Source: Ophiostoma sp. CBS 140.51 (lineage: Eukaryota; Ascomycota; Sordariomycetes; Ophiostomatales; Ophiostomataceae). From it: a DNA stretch of 64,000 nt. The notes under the pieces are model-generated. The model was not told where the DNA came from. It saw only the letters and a program-made list of their open reading frames with translations, and did no database searches. Below, in pieces: positions 45,901 through 56,141 of the stretch. The stretch's first letter is position 1. Each line of letters starts with the position of its first letter. Made by a program: the position numbers and the translations under genes. The DNA lies in contig JANSLP010000014.1 in NCBI GenBank assembly GCA_029298735.1, forward strand, positions 124,001-188,000, in the 5' to 3' direction.

Positions 45901-48900
45901 CACGTCGGAGTATCTTATGCTGACGATGCTGTGGCGAAAAAAGAAACGTTCGACAACGAGCATCGTAGCATATTAAGGAATTGTTGCTTTTGGTGAGAGA
46001 CGAAGATAAAGAAGTAAGAGCAAGATATCAGGAAAATCATGGGCACTGGTCGCTCTTGCCTCTTCTTGGTTTTCACCTCTTTCCTTTTGTGACACGCCAC
46101 ACCATGCTCCGCCATTCTCAACCGTCCCCTTACCTCTCCCATTCACTCTTTCTCTCTTTCATCCTTATGTTCCTGTTTTCCTTTTTCTTAGGTCTATTTT
46201 TTATCCTCCGTCATCCACGTCGTTTCTTCCACGCTCGCTCCTGTCAGTCAAAAATGCCACCAACCGTCTTGGTATTCGCTGGCGCAGGATCAAGCAAACG
46301 AACGAGAAACCAGCCCTCGTCTCGCGCCAACAAGCGCAAAGCTTGTAGTCAGACCGCTCATTTGGGTGGAAGACCTTGATTTTCTCGTCTCTCAGCTCTC
46401 GCCCCCTTCGTCCTTATGCGAAGTACGAAGACTGAGGTGTGGCGAGGACTGGCTGGAAATGTGCGTGGCCCATGTGTTTTGTCAATAATTTGCCAGCCAA
46501 GGCCTCCTCGCATTTTTCTGTATCTACATTCGTCCTCTCCAACTTTCTCATATCTTGTGTTTTGGCACACAAGTGATAGCTCGCAGTCCACTGCCAATGG
46601 CGACATTTGTGGGCTTCGGACTGCTAGGTCTGAAAGGTGACTGGCTCAGCACCACAAATGCAATATAAGCAAGGCAACAGGGTGAGTGATGGATGCCAAA
46701 GAAAAGGGTTCGTATTTGCAGCCAAATGTGACGAGAACCCAAAGGCTGTGAAAGAATATCACATACGCCGTGCTGCCCGTGACAATAATACTGGTGCAAA
46801 GTGGTGTGAAAGGGCGGAGGTCGACAAATCAGAGAGGAGAGCAAAAGTGAAAGAATATGTGATAAAAAAGAGGGAAACTGGTGATGAAAGGAAACCAGAA
46901 GAAAGGACGAAACAAATCAGAGTATGCTCTCGGTTCAAAGAATGTATTCTGTGATGGAAAAGTGACGGGAGAGTTAACAAAATAATAAGGGTACTCTCAT
47001 ACAGTACACAGTGATGAGCCGCTGAGCTGCCTCATCCCATGCCATCTTCAAACGAAGCTACGTCTTTCTTTTCTTTTTCCTTTCTTTCTTCCTTACCACC
47101 CCCTACTTTACACCCCTCCAACAGCCTGCCACTTCCGGGGACGTTCCCGACTACCACAGCACCATTACAATGCCCACCAAGGCTTTGCGTTCTGGCTTTT
47201 CTTCTTTTTCGGTAAATGGTAGGGGTGTGTCTCCACTGACGACCTTGTACACGCCCTTTTCTCCTACCTTTTCATCTCCCCAGCACTTTGCCCCAGCACT
47301 CCCCCCAGCAAGTCGGCCGCCCCAGTCTTTTACGGAGCGTTCATAGCTTACCCCAGAAAATCAAAATAAAGGAGGCTGTTTTAGTGCTGTTGCCAACGCA
47401 CTAATCCGCTTTCCTTCTGTCCTTTCTCTGTTTGATTGCTTCCATTCCCTTCTCTCGTCCTTCCTTTTCCTCCCCCCGTCCATTCCGTCCGGGGATGGGT
47501 ATTATGACTCCATAAAAAACGATCCGAAAAAGCGAGCACTCAAGCATCCAAGCAGAAAAATGCACGAAACAGTTGGCAGAGGAAGTCAGTCGCTCTTATG
47601 CCCAAAGGGTCAGATGCTTCGGAGGAAGGGGACCCAGAGCGACACGTTGCAGCGATAGGGGAGTGGTATGGGAATAGAAGAAACGCCGAGGCGAAAGACG
47701 ACAGAAAAAAAAATGGGCCACTGACAACCTGACGACGTAAAGTTTTTGTAACGGCTCCTTGCTTCCTGTTTCGCCGTCCCCTTCCAGTTCCATCTTCGCC
47801 CCGGTTGCTCTGTTGCACAGCATGGTCCAAACAAAGAAAAGGGAGACGAGGAAAAGAGGGAAGCAAGGCAGAAAGTCAAAAATAAAAATAATCCAAGGTG
47901 GGAAAATAACAAAGGAATAAAACAGCACATATCATGCCGTCAAGACCGATAAGGAAAGCAAGGTCCCGTCCCGCCGTTCCAACGCATGCACAAAACAAAG
48001 CGCCAGGTCTCGCCCTTTTCTGTATTTTGGTCTTTTGTCTCTTGTTCGGCTGTTCAACGGGCGACGGGGAAGCTGTTCCTAGGTTCCTGCAAGACACACG
48101 ACATGTACCTTGCCTACGGAGTGCATTTTCCTTCCTATTTTTTGAACCTATTCTTCCATCATAATCAATACGCAATAGTCCGTACGCCAAACGTAAACGC
48201 AAAGGCACATTCACACCATTCTCGGCTGCTTTTTCGACGTTCGCTCGTAGCTTATGTCGTAGCTTACTTACACGCCCCCGAGCTTCTCCTCCACACCCCT
48301 TCCCAACACAACTTCCCCTTTTCACTTTACCTCGTTTACTTTCTCCTTCTGTCTCCACGCCCCGTCTTTTTTTGTCACTATTACTCCGTGCTCTGTACGA
48401 TACGATCGTGAACGTTGGGCGTCTGTCTCTCGCTCCCCATCTTTTCCCATTCTCTTCCCTTGTTCGTCGTCTCCCTCGTCTCGCTGTCTGCTCTGACCCC
48501 CAGCAAACCCCACCGTTTGCCCCATTCTCTCCCCCTTCTCCTTCTTTCCCTCAACGTCCCCCAAGAACAGGGAAATTCAATTTCAAAACAGTGTACTCAA
48601 ACGGTAGTGATTGCATACAAATACGACTGCCTTCTTTCGCCCTATCTTTTTTTCTTCTCCTCCTTTTCCTCCTCTTGCAACATCGTGACTATTTTATTTC
48701 GTCCATAGACATCTGCTTCATCCCAAGTCGATCTCTTCGTCCCTTCTATCACATTTATCTTTCTCCACGGGTCCAATACCCTCAAATCCCACTTTCCCTA
48801 CTCTTGTTCTTGTCTCGTGTGCTTGACGACCCTTCCGGATCGACCTCTTCGAGCGCAGATCAACAGAAAGCGGCCAGACACCAGAATTCCCAGACACGAG

Positions 48901-49387
48901 AATCCCCAGATCCCCAGAAAGATCTAGCGATTCAAAGACCCAAAAGAACCAGAAGCCCCGATAAAGACAAAAAGAGAAAGAATCATCAAGAGTCAGAAAC
49001 ACCCGGCGGATTACACGGCCGTCTCAGTCTTTGACGTCCTTCCTTTTGGCACTCTGCCCTGCTTTTCTTTCACAAACGTCACCACCACTTTTACTCAGCC
49101 GTCCGAACCCCTTCTCACCCTTTTTACCCTTCCCACCCTTTGATCCCTCGTCAACGGTCTCGCATCGACCAGCACCGTCCTGTGAGTATAATAAGGTCCC
49201 AAGGATCTGCCCTCTTCCCTTTTTCTCGCACCCTCTCGACCGAACCGAAAGGACAACCCAAGACATCAAGAAAAATTTGCAAAACATTTTCAAAAAGCTG
49301 ACTGTTTGCTTGAAGAATTTTCACTTCTCACATTTCACATTTCTACTATCTTCTACAACTCTCGCAACTCACCATCTCTTCGCCAAT
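42938..49387. other. 6.4 kb intergenic region
   Basis: No gene seen. It holds GATA-word repeats (44611-44640), a structured CCAGG-rich stretch (45510-45630) and long C/T-rich DNA from about 48.2 kb to the next start codon, probably promoter and leader of the small gene at 49388. Open frames are short, overlapping on both strands and unlike known proteins. Confidence 0.55.
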
Positions 49388-49687
49388 ATGCCTAGCCAAG
49401 TCTTCACCCCCGTCTCGGTCTCGCCCCGGCGCAAGGACCTTTCGGTCGTCACCTCGACCGAGATTTTGGCCAGCTTTGCGTCCACCACAACGTCGCCTGC
49501 CTCTACAACAACATATACTGGTACAAATGGCACGGTCATTACCACGGATCTACCCCAGTATGCCATCCGCGAGCACGACTACACTGTCCCGGCTGCTCCC
49601 CCCTCAAGTCCCGTCAGCTTCCGCAACGATCACCACTGGCTGCCGCCCAGTATGGTCAAGAATGCCAGCTCGCCGCTGCGCCATTAA
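49388..49687 (+). CDS. Small unknown protein (99 residues)
   Basis: The frame is G+C-rich with the codon bias of the firm genes, which begins abruptly at this ATG after a C/T-rich leader. The peptide starts MPSQVFTPVSVSPRRKDLSV, has a Ser/Thr-rich middle (about 30-50), then a less repetitive part with YAIREHDYTVPA and NDHHWLPPSMV. No signal peptide, transmembrane helix or known domain is seen. The long pyrimidine-rich leader resembles those of highly expressed or developmentally regulated genes in this window. I do not recognise it. Confidence 0.6.
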   Translation: MPSQVFTPVSVSPRRKDLSVVTSTEILASFASTTTSPASTTTYTGTNGTVITTDLPQYAIREHDYTVPAAPPSSPVSFRNDHHWLPPSMVKNASSPLRH

Positions 49688-50476
49688 GCTGCCTTAGACG
49701 CCAATAGGCGTCGAGGTTCTCGATAAACGTTGGCTTTAAAATGACGCCCGTCTTTCCTCCGCTTCAGTTCTTGTCTTTCCTTTGTTCGCATTTCATATGG
49801 TGTTTCTGTGACTTTGTTTTGGTATTATTTTGTTTTATTTTTTCTTACTGGGATTGTCAAAAAATGGGATACAAAAATCAAGGGCAACTTGAGCGAGAGC
49901 GAATGGGTTAGAAACAACACGGAGAGAGAAACAGAACCCGAAAAACACGGTGTGAGGAGGACCCCCAGAACGGAAACATAATTCCCCCTAATACCTTCAT
50001 TATTTTCTTTTCGTTGTCTTTACCACACTCCTTTCTGGACATGTATTTTTTGGGGAAGCTGCTGAGCAGATACAAGGAGTCTGGGACACATATTGGGAAT
50101 ATATCCTACCGACCTAGTTACATGACTAGCAGTTCAAATTATTAAATTCAAACTATTCAAAATTACTGGGATATTCTCAATTTCAAGATGCTTTTTATAA
50201 TTCTCACGATATATGCCGTATCTACGGATGTCTTCTTCTCCGAAACGGTATCCACCAGTCCTTCGGGGAATCGGTCGCTGCATTTTCGCCTCTTGTGTCC
50301 TCTTCATAACTGATTCGATATTCTTCATCGTCCCTTGAAAAATATCGTGCCTACGATAAGTGAACTGTCGTGCAACAAGAAATGTCGGTCAACGCTGAAC
50401 AGGATGCACAACATTAATGTAGGCAAAATGCGGAGGCCGTCTGCTGGGGACAGACTAACGGATAGGCGCACCTGCC

Positions 50477-50484
50477 TATATAAT
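50477..50484 (+). promoter_or_regulatory. Upstream TATA element of the 5S rRNA gene
   Basis: TATATAAT at about -31 to -24 relative to the 5S start, the position at which filamentous-fungal 5S genes carry a required TATA element. Confidence 0.65.
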
Positions 50485-50507
50485 TAGCAGCTCCACGATG
50501 TTATTTC

Positions 50508-50626
50508 ACGTACGGCCATAGATACAGGGAAGCACGGGATCCCGTCCGCTCTCCCCTAGTTAAACCTGTGATCGGCGGATTAGTAGTTGGGTCGGTGACG
50601 ACCAGCGAATACCCGCTGCTGTACGT
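50508..50626 (+). rRNA. rrn5: 5S ribosomal RNA gene, dispersed type
   Basis: 119 nt. The ends ACGTAC and GTACGT form helix I. The recognisable fungal 5S blocks are present in order: GGCCATAG, CACGGGATCCCGTCCGCTC, the internal A-box region (TAGTTAAACCTG), and AGTAGTTGGGTCGGTGACGA with CCAGCGAAT. The A-box has A where TTAAGCC is usual, so it may be a variant or slightly decayed copy. A T9 stretch follows directly as Pol III terminator and a TATA element precedes it. Single 5S genes scattered among protein genes are known from Neurospora and many other Pezizomycotina. The RNA is a structural part of the large ribosomal subunit. Confidence 0.92.
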
Positions 50627-50634
50627 TTTTTTTT
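50626..50634 (+). terminator. Pol III oligo-T terminator of 5S rRNA
   Basis: Nine T residues beginning at the last base of the mature 5S sequence. Confidence 0.85.
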
Positions 50635-50951
50635 GACATTTTTGACATTATTTTTTGCTTAAAATTGCTCCATCATTTCCTTGGAAATTTTCTTTGAGTT
50701 TTGGTGATAATTTTGTTTCCGACAAAATGTCAATGCAACGTGCAGATTTTCGGTAAAAAGCAGAACTCTCATTGACTGTTCACCGAGGTCACGTGTCATG
50801 TACGGCCCCAAAGTTACATGCCTCCTGTCAACAAGACGTGAACGCTTGACGTTAACGCTTGACGTTATTACACTTCAGCAACGATATCGAAGCATAAGTC
50901 CGATAGCTTTTGGCCGAACAAGGTGGCCGCTCACTTGATGGTAAAATTTAA

Positions 50952-51484
50952 ACGCGTAGTTACAACATGTTCGCAGCATTACACACGCGTCCAGGTCTCC
51001 GATCTCAGCGCCTCAACAGACCGTAAGAGAAGTACGACGTAATTTAGAGTGTCTTTGCCTACAGAAACAGCCGTTAACATGCACATGAGCACAGAGCGCT
51101 CTGTTCCCAAGGCGCACATCAGTTCAAGTCAGTATTCTCTGAAAAAAGAGGGCAATATTGGGTAAACTGTCGCAGTGTCTCTTTAGCACGTGACCACCAT
51201 GGATCGACTTCATTTCTTCATTTTCCATAAAAAAACGAAAAGTGCGGGATATCCCTCTTGTCTTGCAACATTGGCCTTGTCATGGAAAGACTAGATCTCG
51301 TTGATTGCCGGGGTTGGATACTGTCGTGCACGAGTTTCGCGCTGTCGAACTTGACCAGGGCGCCAAATCGTCGCCAAAAATCGCCAACGGCCTGCCAATC
51401 AGGCACCACGACGCACCAAAATGCACCAAAACGCGGCCCGCACCGGATCCACACCACTTTACGCGTTCCTCGCGAAGAACGCGT
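50952..51484 (+). promoter_or_regulatory. G1/S motif cluster upstream of cdt1
   Basis: Four ACGCGT boxes (50952-50957, 50985-50990, 51461-51466, 51479-51484), plus E2F-like TTTCGCGC (51335-51342) and GGCGCCAAA (51359-51367), and an E-box GCACGTGAC (51186-51194). These are the words bound by MBF/SBF- or E2F-class G1/S regulators. The last two MCBs and the two E2F-like words are 410-560 bp before the start codon. Confidence 0.55.
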
Positions 51485-51891
51485 CGAAGCGCGTTTTTGG
51501 CAGTGGAGCACCACACGGTCCACGTCCCAATTTTGCAAGCCTCCCTTGCGTATGCTGTTGGCCGGGTGTTTTTTGGCTTTTGCTTTTTGCCCAGGACTGC
51601 CCACCTCACACTCTTTTCACTCTTTTTATCTATCGCTCCCTCGTTCTCCATTCGTTCATTGCACAACTTCCTCGTCTTTCCTTCTTTCAATTCGATACTT
51701 TCGCTTTCATTTTCGCTCACATCACAGCATCGTCACGCTCTTTCAAAAGCGGACCCCTTTCTTCTCCCTTCCAGCAAAGCAGCTTCCATCCCTCCATCGG
51801 TTGCCATCAAACTCCATCGCAGCAACGTTGGTTGATATTCAAGTCAAAGATCACGACTTCATCCCACTTTCCAGAACAAGTAGGAACGAAA

Positions 51892-53655
51892 ATGGCCCGT
51901 CCCTCCCGTGCATCGCGGGTTGCTCCTGCCTCCGCAAAGCAAGCAGGTGCTGCCGTCGCCCCGTCCACGAGAAGCATCGACAGCTTCGGCCGTGTCTCCA
52001 AGCGGGTTGCTCCTTCCTCGCTCGTCAAGGCTGCTACTACATCTACTCCTGCCGCCACACCTGCCGTGTCGATCCCCGCTGGTCGCAAGGCTGCTGCCGA
52101 GCGTTTCCTTGCCGACAAGGCCATCAAAGCTGAGGAGCCATCACCGGCTACTCCCGCACCTCAGACAAAGCCTAAGACGCCCAAGAAGACTGCGTCGACA
52201 TCAGCATCCACACCTACCGCCGACTTCACCAAGCAGCGGAAACGCCGGGCCACCGAAGCCCTCGATGCCGACTCTTCTTCCTCTCCGACTCCTTCTCAAC
52301 AACAACCTTCATCAGCAAAGCGCGCTCGCCGCACCATTAAGGCGACGACATCAGTAGCAGACCTCCTGTCTCGTGCCGCCGCGAAGAAGGCAGATGTGGT
52401 GCTCCCGTCCGTGGATAGCGATAGCGACTCGAACCCACTGGACAGTGGCAACCTGATTGCTCGTCTGAACCGCAACTTCAGCGCTTCTATCTCGACTTCC
52501 ATCCCATCACCACCTCGCTCCACGTCATCTTCACCGCGGCCCAACAGCACCGCACCCACCACACCATGCGAGTCTGAGAACGAGTCTGAAGATGCCCACA
52601 AGGCCGGCGCTCTCCCTTTGGAGCTGCTCGACCTGCTTCGCCTCCAGACTGCTTTCTCCAAGACGCTCGCCGTTCACCACGCCCACCACGGCACCAATGC
52701 TCCTGTCGACCTGCGTGTCTTCTTTCCGGGCGTCGCCCAGGCTTGGGGCAAGCGGAGTGTGACTATCGAGGATGTGCAGCGCTGCCTCGGTGTTATCTCT
52801 CTCGCTTCTGGCAGCAGCACCGTTGCCAATGTCCTCTTCCTCTCCGACTATGGTCGTGGCAAGATCTGCATCGAGATGCAGCCCAACATCGATGTGGGCC
52901 CCATGGGCACTCTGGCCGACCAGCTCAACGCCACTTTCGAGGCCAACCTGCGTGCCCGCTGGACCACCACTAAGAAGATGGATGCCAAGCAATTCATTAC
53001 TGCCCTGCCCAAGGCGTCAGTAACTGCTTGTGCATCCCTGCTCAAGACCTCGGCGCTGCGTGCCAAGGGCCAGCGTACACTCGAGGAGCTGATGCATGGC
53101 ATCGCCCTCAAGAAGCAGGAGAAGGCGGCTCACGAGGCAGCTCTCAAGGCTCCAGTCGTTGTGGCCGAGGCCATGGATGTGGACAACGATAAGACTACCG
53201 CCACGACGACGACAACTACTGAAGAGGCGACCCCTGCTACTCCCATGAACCTCCTCGACCGCATACGCTACCGCCAGATGCAGCGTACCCAGCTCCAGGC
53301 TGCAGGTGCCCTCGCCCCCCCGCCCACTCCCGAGGAGCTCGAGCGTCGTGCTGCTCTGCAGCGTGTTGGAGACATTGCCGAGGTTCTATCGATGCTGTGC
53401 ACGGCCGCCTCTCTGCGCCAGAGCAACCGTGTGTCCTTTGGCATGACGGCCATTACCAGCAAGGTCAAGGACTCCCTGCGGATGCCCATTGCCCGCGAGG
53501 AGGCTGCGTCGTGCATACGTCTGCTGGCCAAGGAGGTGGCGCCCGAGTGGCTGTCAATGGTCAGCATGGGTGGCCGCGAGATTGTCATCATGATGGCCAA
53601 CAAGGTGCCGAGCAAGACGGCGATCCAGGAGCGTGTTCAGAACCTGACTCGTTAA
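51892..53655 (+). CDS. cdt1: DNA replication licensing factor Cdt1
   Basis: Single exon, 587 residues. The N-terminal 230 residues are disordered, basic and Ser/Pro-rich (STRSIDSFGRVSKRV) with several S/T-P sites, matching CDK-regulated Cdt1 tails. The central winged-helix domain begins near 240 (LPLELLDLLRLQTAFSKTL) and contains VFFPGVAQAWGKRSVTIEDVQ and RGKICIEM. After a Thr-rich linker, the C-terminal MCM-binding winged helix covers about 460-585 (LLDRIRYRQMQRTQLQ, EVLSMLCTAASLRQSNRVSFG, SMGGREIVIMMA). Cdt1 loads the Mcm2-7 helicase onto origins with ORC and Cdc6 in G1. The frame is open to an ATG near 51421, but that stretch is C/T-rich and holds promoter words, so the ATG in AAAATGGCC at 51892 is preferred. 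Confidence 0.87.
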   Translation: MARPSRASRVAPASAKQAGAAVAPSTRSIDSFGRVSKRVAPSSLVKAATTSTPAATPAVSIPAGRKAAAERFLADKAIKAEEPSPATPAPQTKPKTPKKTASTSASTPTADFTKQRKRRATEALDADSSSSPTPSQQQPSSAKRARRTIKATTSVADLLSRAAAKKADVVLPSVDSDSDSNPLDSGNLIARLNRNFSASISTSIPSPPRSTSSSPRPNSTAPTTPCESENESEDAHKAGALPLELLDLLRLQTAFSKTLAVHHAHHGTNAPVDLRVFFPGVAQAWGKRSVTIEDVQRCLGVISLASGSSTVANVLFLSDYGRGKICIEMQPNIDVGPMGTLADQLNATFEANLRARWTTTKKMDAKQFITALPKASVTACASLLKTSALRAKGQRTLEELMHGIALKKQEKAAHEAALKAPVVVAEAMDVDNDKTTATTTTTTEEATPATPMNLLDRIRYRQMQRTQLQAAGALAPPPTPEELERRAALQRVGDIAEVLSMLCTAASLRQSNRVSFGMTAITSKVKDSLRMPIAREEAASCIRLLAKEVAPEWLSMVSMGGREIVIMMANKVPSKTAIQERVQNLTR

Positions 53656-54444
53656 AGGAGGTTGTGGGAACATTTGGCGATGGGACAACATATATACTCA
53701 CATTATTGGGCCGGCCTTTTTAGTTTTGTTTCATTCTGTTTTCTCTTTCTATTTTTACTTTATGTTTGTTTGTCTAGCATACGGGGTGGGAAAGCATAGT
53801 TCAGCATCGAAGATACCTATTGTTTTTAATTCACAAAAAAATCTTATATCAGCAAACAGTCTTAGTATGCCGATCAATGTGGTATTTTTACGACGCGGTG
53901 CCAGATAGATTACAATAATCAGGTCAGGGCATTTGGAGGGTTAATGTTTTGTATTTGCTGAGGGTCCAGAGGTATCTCAACCATCAGGCGTCTATCAACG
54001 TCCTCCGCGTGCTCCTCAAAAGAGTTTCGTCAATCTGAGCACCGTCCCAGCCACCACGTCTATCTAGTCTATCCATGGTTGACCGCCACAAACGCACCGC
54101 TGCGTACTGGATGCACGTGTGCAACCGTACCGTTGTATAAAAATGAGATAAGAAATATATGAAGGAAGTGTAGACAAAGAAGATTTTCGTTTCGCCCAAT
54201 AAATAAATGAAAAGCAATCAAAACGCCTTTGTTGCGTGGGAGAGAGGGGAGGCGGGCCGAAGATGCAGAGGATGCAGGTCCGCTGGGTTTTGTCACCCGT
54301 TTCGTAGAAACAACCATTATTTCAGGTTGAGTTGAGTGATGGAAATGCGAGAGTAGCATGAAGAAGTGCCATATGGATCCCGCCAATGTGTCATTCGACG
54401 AGAGGGAGTAAGAGCGGGAAAAGAGATAAGAAAAGGCGAGTCAT
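53656..54444. other. Convergent 3' region of cdt1 and mbf1
   Basis: A+T-rich 3' flanks; no gene seen. Confidence 0.6.
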
Positions 54445-54909
54445 TTATTTCTTCTTCTCGAACTTGGGCTTGCCAATGTCAGAGCCCCGCAGCTTGACAT
54501 TCAGCACGCGCTCAATAGCACTCAGAACCTTCTGGTCGGGCTGGCCCTCACCGCGCTCCATGGCACCGATGATGGCCTGCTTTGTGTTACACCGATCAGC
54601 CAGGTCCTTCTGCGACATCTTGGGCTCCATCTTGGACCGGCGGTCCTGGATGATGACACCAATGTCCTTGCCAAGCGTCTTGGGCTTGACAATGTCATCT
54701 GACCGGTCAACCTTGGTCAGGTGCTGGCCCTCAACAGCCGGCTTGGACGTCGAGTTGCCGGTGGCGTACTTCTTCTCCGTGGCCACAACGGAGCCAGTGC
54801 GCTGAGCAGCGTTCAGCTGGGCACGGTTGCGAATCACGGTCTCGCGCTGGGTAGCGCCGCCGCGGTTCTTGCTGCCAATCTTGGTGACCTGGTCCCAATC
54901 CATAGACAT
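54445..54909 (-). CDS. mbf1: Multiprotein bridging factor 1 (Mbf1)
   Basis: Single exon, 154 residues, the standard length. The N-terminal MBF1 domain (MSMDWDQVTKIGSKNRGG, then Arg/Gln-rich and EGQHLTKVDRSDD) is followed by a Cro/C1-type helix-turn-helix (about 85-140: IQDRRSKMEPKMSQKDLADR, AIIGAMERGEGQPDQ, LSAIERVLNVKLRG) and a Lys-rich tail. Mbf1 bridges bZIP activators to TBP and also acts on stalled ribosomes to prevent frameshifting. It is interesting but unproven that this same window holds a bZIP factor (Atf1); they are 46 kb apart. Two in-frame ATGs (54909 and 54903) give starts differing by two residues. Confidence 0.95.
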   Translation of the reverse strand: MSMDWDQVTKIGSKNRGGATQRETVIRNRAQLNAAQRTGSVVATEKKYATGNSTSKPAVEGQHLTKVDRSDDIVKPKTLGKDIGVIIQDRRSKMEPKMSQKDLADRCNTKQAIIGAMERGEGQPDQKVLSAIERVLNVKLRGSDIGKPKFEKKK

Positions 54910-56141
54910 CGTGACGGTTTGTGGGGGTTTGTTGTCGATAAGGCGTGAAGGAAGGAATTTTGTCGACGGTCGACGAACGAGAGATTTGTCCAGCGAGAGA
55001 AGTGAAAGTGAGTGGGTAGGTAGTGAGAGAAGTGAGGGAGGATATTTAAAGAAGAACGTCGAGTTGCTCGCGTGAGGTTGAAACGTGTGTAGTTGGTAGG
55101 TTCCTGGGTTTGTCAGAAAGAGACGATGACGAGAGAAGTCGAAGGAAAAAGAGTCGAGTCCGAAAGGCTGGGGAAAAAGAGGAAGGACTCTGTCGCCGTT
55201 CGTCGCTGCCCCAAGAGGGGCTGGCCAGCGTGAGTGGTGGGCTATCGTAGTCTAGACCCGCTTTTTGCCTTTTTCGCCCTCTCAGCCAATCCGGACTTAA
55301 GGGAGACGGTCACTGCGCAACTCGCTGGAACGTACAAAGAGTGCGCTGTAGGCTGTGTGGCAGTGGCGCGGGCACGCCGATTGAGTCAGTCGGAGGGGCT
55401 GTTCCAGCGCTTTGCTGGCCACACCAGGCCTCTGACTCTGTGTGGTCCACAGCGGCCGGCCAGCGAATCTTCCACCGGATTCTACCAGCCAACGCAACCC
55501 ATATTTGCCCCACCACCTTTTGGTAGCGTTCTGATAAATGCATATGCAATGAAGACTTCAGTTATCTTACTAACCATATTGCCGTTTTAGGCAACTAGAA
55601 CTTCCTCGATGGCGCCGCGATCAGCGCGATGCAATGTGCCTCTACGTTTGTCTTGCATCGTGATAAATGCGACGCAGACTCACCTCTCCTTTAGCATTTA
55701 ATATCTCTTTAAATACTTTGTAGAGCTTCTCGACGAAGAATGTTGTAATTGAAGATGCCATAGTCGGCAAATTCACGATGTGCTTGGACACGTGACGGCT
55801 TCCATTGATTAGTCATTTCGGTGATGTCAAGCTCCTTCCCCCACGACGCAATACAACACAAGCCGTTTCATCCCCCATACAACCGACAACGCCGACGTTA
55901 GGAAGGGATCTGTGCACACGGATACGCTGCAAAAAGAACAAACATGACCTGATTTGCAGGAACCGATTACGGACGGACAACAATGCTCAAAGTACGGTGT
56001 GGCAGACAGCTTCTGGTGACGATATGAGCATCATCATCAACGTCCGCGGCCTCAATTCAACAACTCGTCACAAACTCAAAAGCAAATATCGAGGCCTCAA
56101 AAACGGAACGGACTCGCACAAACTGCACAAAAGACTGCACA
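54910..56141. other. Divergent promoter region mbf1 / DUF1365 gene
   Basis: Purine-rich mbf1 leader, a CCAAT word near 55287, then A+T-richer DNA with an E-box ACACGTGAC (55788-55796). No gene seen. Confidence 0.6.
55789..55794. promoter_or_regulatory. E-box upstream of the DUF1365 gene
   Basis: CACGTGAC about 350 bp before the first ATG; same word as in the U1-C and cdt1 promoters. Confidence 0.4.

Larger units (their letters stand above)
49688..51891. other. Region with the 5S gene and the cdt1 promoter
   Basis: An A+T-rich part (49.8-51.2 kb) holds the 5S rRNA gene, a small protein-like frame on the minus strand (50134-50328) and a 13-nt tandem duplication (50841-50866). The last 0.95 kb before cdt1 holds MCB and E2F-like words. 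Confidence 0.6.

Noticed and set aside
46637..46954. 105-codon plus-strand Lys/Glu/Arg-rich frame
   Set aside because: Driven by purine-rich DNA; two copies of GTGAAAGAATAT explain the apparent internal repeat.
51421..51891. N-terminal extension of Cdt1 from an earlier ATG
   Set aside because: The stretch is C/T-rich, lacks Cdt1-like sequence and contains MCB boxes; the ATG in AAAATGGCC is better.
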